The notes under the pieces: generated by a model | Told to the model about the DNA's origin: nothing | The model's database searches: none | The model's input: only the letters and a program-made list of their open reading frames with translations | Source of the DNA: JAHQVK01 sp039819565 | GTDB taxonomy: Bacteria; Myxococcota; Kuafuiibacteriia; Kuafuiibacteriales; Kuafuiibacteriaceae | Direction of reading: 5' to 3' | Assembly: GCA_039819565.1 (NCBI GenBank) | Contig: JBCBRU010000172.1 | Coordinates: forward strand, 1-14,580 | DNA length: 14,580 nt | Shown: piece by piece, positions 1-7,743 of the stretch | Layout: each line of letters begins with the position of its first letter | Position numbering within the stretch: position 1 is the first letter of the stretch | Made by a program: the position numbers and the translations under genes

Positions 1-84
<84 letters not shown>

Positions 85-358
85 GCCGCACCTCACGGTT
101 GATCGCCCGCGAGAGCGGCTCCCCGTCGAGGTACTCCATGGCCATGAAGAGATGGCCTTCCTCGGTCTCGCCGTAGTCATGCACGGTGACGATGTGGCGA
201 TGACTGAGCTTGGCGTTGATCGAAGCTTCGAGGAGGAAGCGGCGACGAAACTCGTCGTCGTAGCTCTGGGGAATCAGGACTTTGACCGCGACCGGTCGGC
301 CCAGCGGGAGCTGCTCGCCCAAATAGACGCAACCCATCCCGCCCTGGGCGATCAACCG
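85..358 (-). CDS. Ser/Thr protein kinase N-lobe fragment, inverted by assembly chimera
   Basis: The minus strand encodes the N-lobe of a Hanks-type Ser/Thr kinase. It has the glycine-rich loop RLIAQGGMGCVYLG, the ATP-anchoring lysine in VAVKVL, an alpha-C helix segment with its Glu (RRRFLLEASINAKL), HRHIVTVHDYG, and the hinge region MAMEYLDGEPLSRAINREVR. It breaks directly into adapter at position 84. The missing C-lobe is encoded on the plus strand from about 359. Reversing 96-358 and joining it to 359 gives AINREVRLSPDRACLVA in one frame, as in intact kinases. This is therefore the 5' part of the neighbouring gene in the wrong orientation, not a separate gene. Codons before the glycine-rich loop, including the start, are absent from the window. 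Confidence 0.9.
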
Positions 359-369
359 TGAGGTGCGGC
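85..369. repeat. 24-bp perfect inverted repeat bounding the inverted kinase block
   Basis: Positions 85-108 and 346-369 are exact reverse complements over 24 bp. The inner 13 bp (96-108 and 346-358) look native to the kinase gene, because one copy encodes RLIA of the glycine-rich loop and the other encodes AINR after the hinge. The outer 11 bp (85-95 / 359-369) end exactly at the adapter boundary. This is what is expected if a strand end folded back on the 13-bp repeat and was copied up to the fragment end. The repeat explains how the inverted join formed and is not evidence of a recombinase site. Confidence 0.85.
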
Positions 370-1658
370 TGTCTCCGGACCGCGCCTGCCTCGTGGCCAT
401 TCAGATCGCGCGGGCCCTGAGATTTGCGCACGAGGCGGGCGTGGTGCACCGCGACCTGAAGCCGAGCAACGTCATGCTCCTCAAGGAGCGGGAGGAAGGA
501 CTCTCCTCCGATTTCGTCAAGGTTCTCGATTTCGGGCTCGTGAAGGTCTTCGAAGACGAGGCTCAGCCCGCGCGCGGGGAGGAGCTGGAGCTGACCCGGG
601 CCGGGACCATGCTCGGATCGCCGCGATACATGGCTCCCGAGCAGATCCGCTGTAAGCCCGTCGATCCGCGCACAGACATCTATTCCCTCGGGATCATCAT
701 GTTCCACATGCTCGCGGGACGGCCCCCGTTCATCGGCCAGGGCAGCGTGGAGATCCTCAATCAGCACCTCCGCACCGCGCCGCCCGCCATCGGCGATGTC
801 GCCGGGGACGATCGCTGTCCCCTCGAGCTCGAGGTCATCGTCGAGCGCTGCCTCCGAAAACCACCGCACGAGCGCTATCCCTCCATGGAGGAGCTGCTGA
901 GCGAGCTCAAAGCGGCCTATCGGCTGATCGTCAACCTCCCCCTCCGGCCGTCCGAGAGCTACAGCGACGACCTCCGGCTGCCCACCACGGGCCCCGAGCC
1001 GGTCACTCCGAGCCGAGTTTTCGACCCGGGCACCGGCGCCTCCCTGGAGCAGATCCTGACCGGGGAGCTCACGCCGGCGTTTCGTATCGACGCCCGAGAC
1101 ACGAGCGGGGTGCGAGCCTTCTCGGGATCGGAGCCGTCGTACTCTGAAGCTATCGATCTTCGCCCGCGCCGAGGTCCGCAGATGGCCCTCCTTCTCCTGG
1201 CGCTGGTGGTCGGCAGCCTCGGCCTCACCCTGCTCTGGCCGCGCGGCTCCATCGGGCCCACAGCTGGGGTGCCGCCCCGCGCCGAGGGTCCCGGAGCGCC
1301 CCCCGAGCTCGAGACCTCCTCCCCTCCCGCCTCGGCGGCGCCTCGGGTCCCCGCGAACCCCGCCCGGCGCCCACGCACGATGGCCACATCCGGACTGCCC
1401 CAGCCCCCGTCCCGCTCGGCGGTCCCAGCCGAAGCACCGCGAACCGTCTCCGCTCCCAGCTCCGGGATTCGGCGAAAGGGCCGAAGCCGCAACGCAACTT
1501 TCAATCCGCCGAGGCGCGCGCCTGCGGCCAAGCTCCCGAGGGCCGCCCCGCCCCCCCCGAAACCGAAGGCTGAGCCCCCGCCTCCATCACCGTCGCTCCT
1601 CGTCGACGAGGTCGAGGACGACGCTGTCGAGCGCCCCGAAGTGCCCATCGTCGACTAG
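363..1658 (+). CDS. Transmembrane Ser/Thr protein kinase, C-lobe and extracytoplasmic tail (5' part displaced)
   Basis: This is the C-lobe of a Hanks-type kinase that phosphorylates Ser/Thr on partner proteins at the inner membrane. Numbered from the GTG at 363, the catalytic loop HRDLKPSN lies at 29-36 (catalytic Asp31), DFG at 56-58, APE at 91-93, then DIYSLGIIMFHMLAGRPPF, and the lobe ends near residue 190. A juxtamembrane stretch follows, then one hydrophobic helix at about 274-292. The rest is a Pro/Ala/Arg-rich tail of about 140 residues with an acidic end; no PASTA or other sensor domain is recognisable. The GTG at 363 is an internal Val codon, not the true start, since the N-lobe lies inverted at 85-358. 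The TPR gene starts 24 nt downstream, so co-transcription is likely. All catalytic residues are present, so the real gene is probably active. Confidence 0.93.
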   Translation: MRLSPDRACLVAIQIARALRFAHEAGVVHRDLKPSNVMLLKEREEGLSSDFVKVLDFGLVKVFEDEAQPARGEELELTRAGTMLGSPRYMAPEQIRCKPVDPRTDIYSLGIIMFHMLAGRPPFIGQGSVEILNQHLRTAPPAIGDVAGDDRCPLELEVIVERCLRKPPHERYPSMEELLSELKAAYRLIVNLPLRPSESYSDDLRLPTTGPEPVTPSRVFDPGTGASLEQILTGELTPAFRIDARDTSGVRAFSGSEPSYSEAIDLRPRRGPQMALLLLALVVGSLGLTLLWPRGSIGPTAGVPPRAEGPGAPPELETSSPPASAAPRVPANPARRPRTMATSGLPQPPSRSAVPAEAPRTVSAPSSGIRRKGRSRNATFNPPRRAPAAKLPRAAPPPPKPKAEPPPPSPSLLVDEVEDDAVERPEVPIVD

Positions 1659-1682
1659 GTTCGCGCTCGTAGAGGTCTCCGA

Positions 1683-2459
1683 ATGCATCGTTTCCTCCTC
1701 ACTCCCCTCCTCGCAGCGCTCCTCGCCAGCGCCTCGCCGGCGGCCGCTCAGGAGTCCACCGAAGCTCGCTTCGACGCCTTGGTCCAAACGGCCCTCGGAC
1801 AGTACCGCGAGGGCGACTATCTGAACGCCGTCGACACCTTCGAGGCGGCGTACGCCCTCGATGACCGCCCGGAGCTCGTCTACAACGTGGCGCGCTCCTA
1901 CGAAAAAGCGCTTCGACCCGATGAGGCCATCGCGACCTACGAGCGGTTCTTGAAGCTCCCGGGAACCACCGCCGAGCTTCGCGCCAAGGCCCTCGACGCG
2001 CTGGCGGCGCTCCGGGAAGAGAGGAACGCACGGGCTCGCGCCGAAGCGGCAGAGCTTCCACCGACGGCTTCGGCTCCTGCGAACGCCCCGCGGGCCCCGC
2101 CGACCACGGTGGCCCAGGCTCGCGAGCCTCGCAATCGAGCCTTGGAGTGGACCCTGCTCGGCTCCGGGATGGTCCTCGCGGGGGCCGGGGCGGCCTTTGG
2201 GGTGCTGGCGCTGAACAGTGAGTCGGACTGGAAAGACGCTCGGGCCGCGGGGGCCGCGGACGCCCGCGTCAACGAGCTCATCGACGAGACGGAGAGAAAC
2301 GCCCTGCTCGCCGACATTCTCATTGGCGCGGGGGCCGCGACCGCGGTGACGGGGCTGATCCTGTTCCTGGTCAGAGGGGATGAGGTCCCGGCGGTCTCCG
2401 TCTCGCCCTCCTCGACCCCCGACGGAGGGGGCGGGCTCGTCGTCACCGGCCGGTTCTGA
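1683..2459 (+). CDS. Secreted/membrane TPR protein with two C-terminal transmembrane helices
   Basis: The protein has 258 residues. A signal peptide at 1-22 ends in ASASPAAA-Q. Two TPR-like helical pairs follow at about 29-62 (ALGQYREGDYLNAVDTFEAAYAL) and 63-96 (ELVYNVARSYEKALRPDEAIATYERFL). Next come a charged helix to about 125 and an Ala/Pro linker to about 148. Two hydrophobic helices at about 156-176 and 208-230 flank a charged segment, and the tail is Gly-rich. TPRs bind peptides or partner proteins, and here they should face the periplasm. Small TPR proteins of this build often sit beside membrane kinases in myxobacteria, so a role as partner or substrate of the upstream kinase is an inference from position. 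The ATG at 1683 is preferred because it gives a complete signal peptide; the ribosome binding site (AGAGG) is weak. No enzymatic function is visible. Confidence 0.85.
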   Translation: MHRFLLTPLLAALLASASPAAAQESTEARFDALVQTALGQYREGDYLNAVDTFEAAYALDDRPELVYNVARSYEKALRPDEAIATYERFLKLPGTTAELRAKALDALAALREERNARARAEAAELPPTASAPANAPRAPPTTVAQAREPRNRALEWTLLGSGMVLAGAGAAFGVLALNSESDWKDARAAGAADARVNELIDETERNALLADILIGAGAATAVTGLILFLVRGDEVPAVSVSPSSTPDGGGGLVVTGRF

Positions 2460-2490
2460 ATCCGCCCCCGAGCCCGAGCGTCGGACGCCC

Positions 2491-3198
2491 ATGTTCGAGC
2501 TGTTCGGGACCTCGCACCTCGCGACGCTGGCCGTTTTGGGTCTCGGCATCGGGGCCGCTTGGCGGACCGGAAGACACAGTACGGTCGGGGTCCGAACGGC
2601 GGTCGCGGCGCTCCTCGTGGGTGGCCTCATCCTCCACTTTCGAGCGCTGGGCCGTACTCCGACCCTATGGGACGCGCTTCCCCTTCACCTCTGCGACCTG
2701 AGCATCTTTCTCGCGCTGGCCGCGCTCGCACGTCCCCGGGACCGACTCGTGTCGCTCCTCTTCTTCTGGACGACGACCGGAACCCTCCTGGCTTGCGTCA
2801 CCCCAGCCCTCCGGAGCGGGTTTCCGTCGCCCCGCTACCTCGCCTACTTCGCGCTCCACGGTGGAGTCATCCTGGCCGCGGTGCACCTTGCTCGACACCT
2901 TCGACTCACCCTTCGTCCGCAGGACGCGTGGCGGGCCTGGCTCCTCACGAACCTCTATGGCGGTCTGGTGCTGCTCGTGGATGTGACCTTTCAGAAGAAC
3001 TACCTTTATCTGCTGCGTAAGCCCGCTGGGACCTTGCTGGATGCCTTCGGGCCGTGGCCGGTCTACGTAATCGTGGTCGACCTGCTCGGTCTGGCCCTCT
3101 TCGTGGCCGTGGCCGCTCTTCACACTCGCCTCAGCCGCGCCGCGCATCCCCGAGCGGCCCCTCCCCTGGAAGGGGCGCTCGGCAACAGTTCCTTGTGA
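2491..3198 (+). CDS. YwaF/TMEM164-like integral membrane protein (TIGR02206 family)
   Basis: The protein has 235 residues and about six to seven hydrophobic helices. It has family-like motifs in order: FGTSHL at 5-10, LPLHLCDLSIFLA near 63-75 (His66, Cys68), FFWTTTGTLLACVTPAL at 91-107, FPSPRYLAYFALHGGVI at 111-127, and NYLYLLRKPAGTLLDAFGPWP at 170-190. These fit the bacterial YwaF/TIGR02206 group, distant relatives of eukaryotic TMEM164, for which an acyltransferase activity on phospholipids has been reported. Whether that activity applies here is unknown. The frame is open further upstream inside the TPR gene, but the ATG at 2491 gives the family's usual N-terminus and leaves a 31-nt gap. 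The gene lies between the TPR gene and the SDR in the same direction and may share their transcript. Confidence 0.83.
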   Translation: MFELFGTSHLATLAVLGLGIGAAWRTGRHSTVGVRTAVAALLVGGLILHFRALGRTPTLWDALPLHLCDLSIFLALAALARPRDRLVSLLFFWTTTGTLLACVTPALRSGFPSPRYLAYFALHGGVILAAVHLARHLRLTLRPQDAWRAWLLTNLYGGLVLLVDVTFQKNYLYLLRKPAGTLLDAFGPWPVYVIVVDLLGLALFVAVAALHTRLSRAAHPRAAPPLEGALGNSSL

Positions 3199-3227
3199 AG
3201 GGTCGGCGACGCTGCCTTCATCCCCGC

Positions 3228-4184
3228 ATGGAACATCGCTACTTGGTCACGGGCAGCGCCGGGCACCTGGGTGAGGGTTTGATGCGTACGCTCCGCGCGC
3301 GAGGGGTCTTCGCGCGCGGACTGGATCTTCACGACTCCGAATTCACGGACCGCCGCGGCTCGATCGCGGATCCAGAGTTCGTTCGGCAGAACATGGAGGG
3401 CATTGACGTCGTCCTCCACAGCGCCACCCTCCACAAGCCCCACATCGAGTCCCATGACAACCAAGCCTTCGTCGAGACCAACATCACCGGCACCTTGACG
3501 CTTCTCGAAGCGGCTATCGAGGCAAAGGTGGACGCCTTCATCTTCACCAGCACCACCAGCACCTTTGGTCGCGCGCTGGTTCCCCCCGCCGGCGCCCCGG
3601 CGGCGTGGATCACGGAGGCGGTGCGCCCGATTCCCAAAAACATCTACGGCGTCACCAAGGTCAGCGCCGAAGACCTCTGCGAGCTGATGCATCTTCAACA
3701 CGGCTTGCCCTGTCTCGTCCTTCGCACCTCCCGGTTCTTTCCTGAGGAGGACGACGACCCCGAAAATCGGAAAGCATGGGACCAGGAGAACCTCCGCGCC
3801 AACGAGTACCTTCATCGGCGGGTGGATCTGGAAGATGCTGTGCAAGCCCACCTGCTGGCGGCCGGCAAAGCGCGCGAGCTGGGCTTTGCCCGGTACATCA
3901 TTAGCGCCCCTCCGCCCTTTCGCATCGAGCAGGCGCTCTCACTTCGCGAGGGCGCGGCCGAGGTGGTCTCCGCGCTCTTTCCTGATTACGCCGAGGCCTA
4001 CAAACGTCGGGGCTGGCGCATGTACGCCGCCATCGATCGGGTCTACGACAGCTCCAAGGCTCGAACCGAGCTGGGGTGGCAGCCCCGCTACGATTTTCGG
4101 CAGGTCCTCGATCGGCTGAAAGAAGACGCGCCGGTTCGGAGCGAGCTCGCTCGCCAGGTGGGAAAGAAGGGCTACCACCGCTGA
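3228..4184 (+). CDS. NAD(P)-dependent epimerase/dehydratase (extended SDR)
   Basis: The protein has 318 residues. The Rossmann dinucleotide motif TGSAGHLG lies at 8-15, followed by an acidic residue in GLDLHD near 33-36 that favours NAD. VVLHSATLHKPHIES at 61-75 corresponds to the conserved strand 4 region. A Ser/Thr-rich active-site strand, FTSTTSTFG, lies at 106-114. The catalytic pair Tyr140/Lys144 is in IYGVTK, and LRTSRFFPE follows. The C-terminal half (RRVDLEDAVQAHLLA, then LGWQPRYDF) is the substrate domain typical of UDP-sugar epimerases and related enzymes. The exact substrate cannot be read from sequence. The ATG at 3228 matches the family N-terminus. A GTG at 3195 overlapping the previous stop (GTGA) would add 11 basic residues and is less likely. 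The gene ends 73 nt from the convergent purK. Confidence 0.9.
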   Translation: MEHRYLVTGSAGHLGEGLMRTLRARGVFARGLDLHDSEFTDRRGSIADPEFVRQNMEGIDVVLHSATLHKPHIESHDNQAFVETNITGTLTLLEAAIEAKVDAFIFTSTTSTFGRALVPPAGAPAAWITEAVRPIPKNIYGVTKVSAEDLCELMHLQHGLPCLVLRTSRFFPEEDDDPENRKAWDQENLRANEYLHRRVDLEDAVQAHLLAAGKARELGFARYIISAPPPFRIEQALSLREGAAEVVSALFPDYAEAYKRRGWRMYAAIDRVYDSSKARTELGWQPRYDFRQVLDRLKEDAPVRSELARQVGKKGYHR

Positions 4185-4257
4185 AGCTCATCTCCTCCCG
4201 CCTCGAGGAGGGCGCTCCGGGGTTCTGTGATAGGCGTCGAAGGCTCCCCCCGTAGGA

Positions 4258-5421
4258 TTACGCCGAGGCGAGTAGGGCCGACCGAGCGCTCCGAGCTTGG
4301 GCGAGCGCGACGTCGGGCCTGTCCCCCAGGACGGTGACGTGGCCCATCTTGCGACCCGATCTCGGTCTCTTCTTTCCGTAGAGATGGAGGTGGGTTTGCG
4401 GCCGACGGAGGAGGGTTGCCCACTGAGGTTCCGCCACCACCGTTCCGTCCACGTCGTAGGTCCAGAGGTCACCGAGCAGATTCACCATCGCCGCGGCGGG
4501 GGCGCGACGGATCGGCTCTCCGAGAGGAAGCCCGCACACCGCCCGCAGCTGCTGCTCGAACTGGCTCACTGAGAACGCTTCGATGGTCAGATGTCCCGAG
4601 TTGTGGGGCCTCGGAGCGATCTCATTGAAAGCGAGATTGCCGCCGCCGAGATCGAAGAGTTCGACGCACAGCACTCCCACCAGGTCCAAGTGACGCGCGA
4701 TGCCGTGGGCCAGGTCGCGCGCGGCCTCCGCCACCTCGGGGGGCACGCGGGCAGGAGACACGGTGGCGTCGAGGATGTGCTCCTCGTGGTGATTCTCGAA
4801 CACCCCGAAGTCGGCCACCTTGCCGTCGGTCCCCCGCGCCACCACCACGGAGAGTTCGCGTTCAAAACGCATGAACGCCTCCAGCACGCACTCCCCTCCG
4901 CCGAGCGAGACCCACGCCGCACCCGCGGTGGCGGCGGCGTCGACCCGTCGCTGACCCTTTCCGTCGTAGCCAGAAGACGCAGTCTTGAGCACTGCTGGCG
5001 TGCCCAGCGCGACCACCGCCGCCTCCAGCTCCTCCGCCGTACGCACCGCACGAAAGGGCGTCACGGGGTAGCCCGCCTTCTCCACCGCGGTTTTTTCACG
5101 GATTCGATTCTGGGCGACGTAGAGAAGGGTGGGATCCGGCCGGACGATAGCCATCTCGGCGGCCGCACGGGCAGTGGCCTCAGGCACGTTCTCGAACTCG
5201 AAGGTCACCACGTCCGCACCCGCCGCGAAGCCCCGCACCGCGTCCAGGTCGTCGTACGGAGCAACAAAAGCCTCGTCCGCCAGTTGACCGGTCGGACTGT
5301 CTCCGTCGGGCGAGAACACGGTCACCCGATACCCATGCTGACGCGCGCTCTGGGCGAGCATTCGGCCCAGCTGACCGCTGCCGAGGATGCCCATCGTGTG
5401 TCCGGGAACGATTCGGGTCAT
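4258..5421 (-). CDS. purK: 5-(carboxyamino)imidazole ribonucleotide synthase, PurK
   Basis: PurK converts AIR, bicarbonate and ATP to N5-CAIR, which PurE then rearranges to CAIR in de novo purine synthesis in the cytoplasm. The protein has 387 residues, the usual length. GILGSGQLGRMLAQSARQHG is at 11-30 and FEFENVP is in the N-domain. The ATP-grasp domain has QNRIREK, LKTASSGYDGKGQ, an ELSVVVAR strand and the metal/ATP motif NEIAPRPHNSGH. The C-domain ends with HLYGKKRPRSGRKMGHVTVLG. The start ATG at 5421 overlaps the purE stop as ATGA, which indicates translational coupling. No residue loss or frame break is seen. Confidence 0.97.
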   Translation of the reverse strand: MTRIVPGHTMGILGSGQLGRMLAQSARQHGYRVTVFSPDGDSPTGQLADEAFVAPYDDLDAVRGFAAGADVVTFEFENVPEATARAAAEMAIVRPDPTLLYVAQNRIREKTAVEKAGYPVTPFRAVRTAEELEAAVVALGTPAVLKTASSGYDGKGQRRVDAAATAGAAWVSLGGGECVLEAFMRFERELSVVVARGTDGKVADFGVFENHHEEHILDATVSPARVPPEVAEAARDLAHGIARHLDLVGVLCVELFDLGGGNLAFNEIAPRPHNSGHLTIEAFSVSQFEQQLRAVCGLPLGEPIRRAPAAAMVNLLGDLWTYDVDGTVVAEPQWATLLRRPQTHLHLYGKKRPRSGRKMGHVTVLGDRPDVALAQARSARSALLASA

Positions 5422-5906
5422 GGCAAGCTCTCCTGCATGACTCGCTCACGGCGGGCTTCCACCCAGGCCGCGAGGCGAGGACCGAGTTCGGGATGAGATC
5501 GGATGAGGATGCGCGCCGCAAACACCGCCGCGTTGACGGCTCCGGCTTTGCCGATGGCCATCGTCGCCACCGGGACTCCAGCGGGCATCTGGTTGATCGA
5601 GAGAAGAGAGTCGAGGCCGCTCAGCGCCTGACTCTGGACCGGCACTCCGATGACCGGGAGGGCGGTCTCCGATGCCGTCATGCCGGGGAGATGAGCAGCC
5701 CCTCCCGCCCCGGCGATGATGACCTCGAGCCCCCGCTCATCCGCGGAGCGCGCGTAGCGAACCATCCACTCCGGCGTTCGATGGGCGGAGACCACCTTGC
5801 ATTCGTGGGGAATCGCCAATGCGTCGAGGGTTTCGTGGGCGTGGACCATGGTGGAGGCCCAGTCGCTCTTTGAGCCCATGATCACGCCGACCCAGGGAGC
5901 CTTCAT
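5418..5906 (-). CDS. purE: N5-carboxyaminoimidazole ribonucleotide mutase, PurE
   Basis: PurE moves the carboxyl group of N5-CAIR to C4 to give CAIR. The protein has 162 residues, matching class I PurE. The motifs are intact: VGVIMGSKSDW at 6-16 (phosphate-binding Ser and Asp), the KVVSAHRTPEWM loop with the key His, AGAGGAAHLPGM, PVIGVPV, and INQMPAGVPVATMAIGKAGAVNAA. Presence of PurK next door fits the class I (two-enzyme) route. The gene lies 32 nt downstream of the auxiliary lipoprotein gene in the same direction, with no visible terminator between, so it may be read from the mla transcript. No clear Shine-Dalgarno is seen before the ATG at 5906. Confidence 0.97.
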   Translation of the reverse strand: MKAPWVGVIMGSKSDWASTMVHAHETLDALAIPHECKVVSAHRTPEWMVRYARSADERGLEVIIAGAGGAAHLPGMTASETALPVIGVPVQSQALSGLDSLLSINQMPAGVPVATMAIGKAGAVNAAVFAARILIRSHPELGPRLAAWVEARRERVMQESLP

Positions 5907-5938
5907 GGAGCGGGCACTATGCCAGAAAGCTCGGGGCG

Positions 5939-6712
5939 CTATTCATCTTCTTGCGGAATGACGAGCGGATCCGAGAAATCGGGCCGTTCGGGGGACGGCT
6001 CGGGGGGCGGGAGCCGCGTGGCCGGGTCGACCTCGAGGCGCCGAGGACGGTCTCCGGCAGGCTGAAGGAAAGCCCCCCTCGAGGGACTCAGCGGGTCGTC
6101 CTCGCCAATCCCCTCGACGGTGTCGAGGAGATCCACCACCGCCCGCCGCAGCCCGAGCTGCAGGAGCTCGCTCATGGCCCGGACCGCGTGAGGCATCTCG
6201 GTGGTGCCGACCGGCTTGCGCTCATCGAAGTCGAAGCGCCACAGCTGCTGGCCATCGCCAAAGCGGTTGACCCGCAAGGTCATGGCGAGGTGCGCGTACC
6301 AGATATCCTCGGAGTCATAGACTTCCAGAGCGAGGAGCTCCCCCGCCATCTGGAAGTCAGGTCGCGCCTCGGAGAGCTCCCGCGTCACGGTGGTAAACAC
6401 GCGCGAGTCCTGAAGAGTGCGACCGATGATGTCCGAGACCATGACATTGGGCCGGACCGCCCAAAGGTTGATGCCGGAGTAGCGCAGCTGCCAGGGGCTC
6501 TGTCGAATGACGATCTGAAACTTCTCATAGACGCTCTCGGCGTCCATGTCCGCAACTCGGATCAGTCCTCGCACGGTGGCGCGCTCCGGTCCCGGCTCGT
6601 GATCGGCGTTCAACACGTAGAACTGACGCTGGACCGCGCGGGCCCCGAAACACCCCGCTGCGGCGAGACACAGGGCGAAGACGAAAAGGGGTAGGAAGCG
6701 ACGAGGCATCAT
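5939..6712 (-). CDS. ABC-transport auxiliary lipoprotein (PqiC/MlaD-associated)
   Basis: The protein has 257 residues. A lipoprotein signal with lipobox LAAAGC places the lipidated Cys at 21. A beta-rich domain to about 200 begins QRQFYVLN and contains the segment IRVADMDAESVYEKFQIVIR, a tyrosine/tryptophan-rich stretch (WQLRYSGINLWAVRP), a strand-helix region ending in TVTREL, and YAHLAMTLRVNRF. This is the layout of the ABC_trans_aux/PqiC family, periplasmic lipoproteins that partner MCE proteins in lipid transport. The last 50 residues are Pro/Asp-rich and probably unstructured. The start overlaps the mlaD stop by 4 nt (ATGA), with GGAG 8 nt upstream of the ATG at 6712; an adjacent second ATG at 6709 is an alternative. 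Family membership is judged from signal, domain pattern and context. Confidence 0.85.
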   Translation of the reverse strand: MMPRRFLPLFVFALCLAAAGCFGARAVQRQFYVLNADHEPGPERATVRGLIRVADMDAESVYEKFQIVIRQSPWQLRYSGINLWAVRPNVMVSDIIGRTLQDSRVFTTVTRELSEARPDFQMAGELLALEVYDSEDIWYAHLAMTLRVNRFGDGQQLWRFDFDERKPVGTTEMPHAVRAMSELLQLGLRRAVVDLLDTVEGIGEDDPLSPSRGAFLQPAGDRPRRLEVDPATRLPPPEPSPERPDFSDPLVIPQEDE

Positions 6713-7743
6713 TCGGCCAGCTCCGTACCTCGGACGAGAACGGACGGATCCTGAGCGATGATGCGGCTGAACTCGCGGATATCTTCGCTCGCCTCGCGCA
6801 GCCGCTTCAGAGCGAGGACGAAGTCCTCTCGACTGGCCCGTACCGCGAGATCCATTTCTCCGAGGAGCGAGGTGACATCTTCGAGGTTTCGACGAAGCTG
6901 CACCACGAGGCGTCCGAACTCGGCGTCGGAGAGGCGTCGGTCGAGGGACTGCATCGCGCCTCGCGCGGCCGACAACGAAGCGGCGAGCTCCTTCTCGTCG
7001 ATCGCGTTGAGCAGGCGGACCACGTTCTCGATGCCTCCGCGCACGGCCACCAGGGTCTTCTGGAGCTCTCGTCGATTGTCTTCGAGAATGTCGCTGGTGG
7101 CGGCGGTGAAGCGAGAGACCTGGACCGCCGTGTCCGTCATCTGCTCGACAGCCGCGATGATGGGCTTCTCGTTTCGCTCCAGGATGCCGTTGACGGTCTC
7201 CATGAGCTGGCCCAAGTTGTCGAGAATCCGTTGAAAACGAAGCCGATTCTCATTGTTCGTCCACTCCGCGACGTTGAGGGCTACCTGCGTGACGGTGCGG
7301 GCGATGGTGGGACCTTGATCGAAGATCTCGTCGATCGGCGACATCTTCTCGGGGAGCTCGCTCCCCGGTGGGATCAGCTCGTCGGTGAGATTTTCGGGCA
7401 CGAGATTGACGTTCTTGAGACCCGTGATGCCGCTCATCGCGAGCTGAGCTCGAGTGCCCACCCGGAGCGCCGTACCTCCTTGAAGGGATAAGGTCACCTC
7501 GATGAGCTCCGGGCGCTCCGGATCCACGCGCATCGAGTCCACGCGACCGACCCGAAGCCCCTGGTATCTCACCTGAGAGCTCGGCTCGAGGCCGCCGACG
7601 TTGCCTTTGAAGCGCACCGTGTAAACGTCTCGTTCTTCCGCCAGCCGAAGCCCCGCCAACACCACTGCCGAGCCGAAGAGAATGCTCGCCCCGGTGAGCA
7701 CGAAGGCCCCGAGCCGGACCTTTTGTGCGTGACTCAGCTCCAT
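6709..7743 (-). CDS. mlaD: MCE/MlaD family substrate-binding protein
   Basis: The protein has 344 residues. A single N-terminal membrane anchor lies at about 13-32. The MCE domain follows at about 39-116, with VRFKGNVGGLEPSSQVRYQGLRVGRVD and LRVGTRAQLAMSGITGLKNVNLVP as the diagnostic strands. The rest, about 130-340, is a long helical region with heptad-like spacing, expected to form a periplasmic tunnel or needle in a hexamer. MlaD-type proteins bind the MlaE/F complex and pass phospholipid across the periplasm. At this length it is much longer than E. coli MlaD and closer to single-MCE proteins with a helical extension. The ATG at 7743 has a GGAGAAGGG-like ribosome site inside the end of mlaF, and the genes overlap by 10 nt. 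Confidence 0.94.
   Translation of the reverse strand: MELSHAQKVRLGAFVLTGASILFGSAVVLAGLRLAEERDVYTVRFKGNVGGLEPSSQVRYQGLRVGRVDSMRVDPERPELIEVTLSLQGGTALRVGTRAQLAMSGITGLKNVNLVPENLTDELIPPGSELPEKMSPIDEIFDQGPTIARTVTQVALNVAEWTNNENRLRFQRILDNLGQLMETVNGILERNEKPIIAAVEQMTDTAVQVSRFTAATSDILEDNRRELQKTLVAVRGGIENVVRLLNAIDEKELAASLSAARGAMQSLDRRLSDAEFGRLVVQLRRNLEDVTSLLGEMDLAVRASREDFVLALKRLREASEDIREFSRIIAQDPSVLVRGTELAE

Noticed and set aside
85..369. Possible phase-variable or recombinase-driven invertible switch in the kinase
   Set aside because: The outer boundary is sequencing adapter, there is no recombinase gene nearby, and the repeat ends exactly at the adapter, all pointing to a library or assembly artefact.
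3054..3227. Upstream extension of the SDR gene into the YwaF-like gene
   Set aside because: The extension is Arg/Pro-rich shadow sequence of the upstream gene. The dinucleotide motif sits at the normal distance from the ATG at 3228.
4185..4257. Bidirectional terminator between the SDR and purK genes
   Set aside because: Only a 6-bp stem (CTCCTC 4192-4197 with GAGGAG 4205-4210) is present, with no T-run on either strand. A factor-dependent end is possible, but the sequence does not show it.
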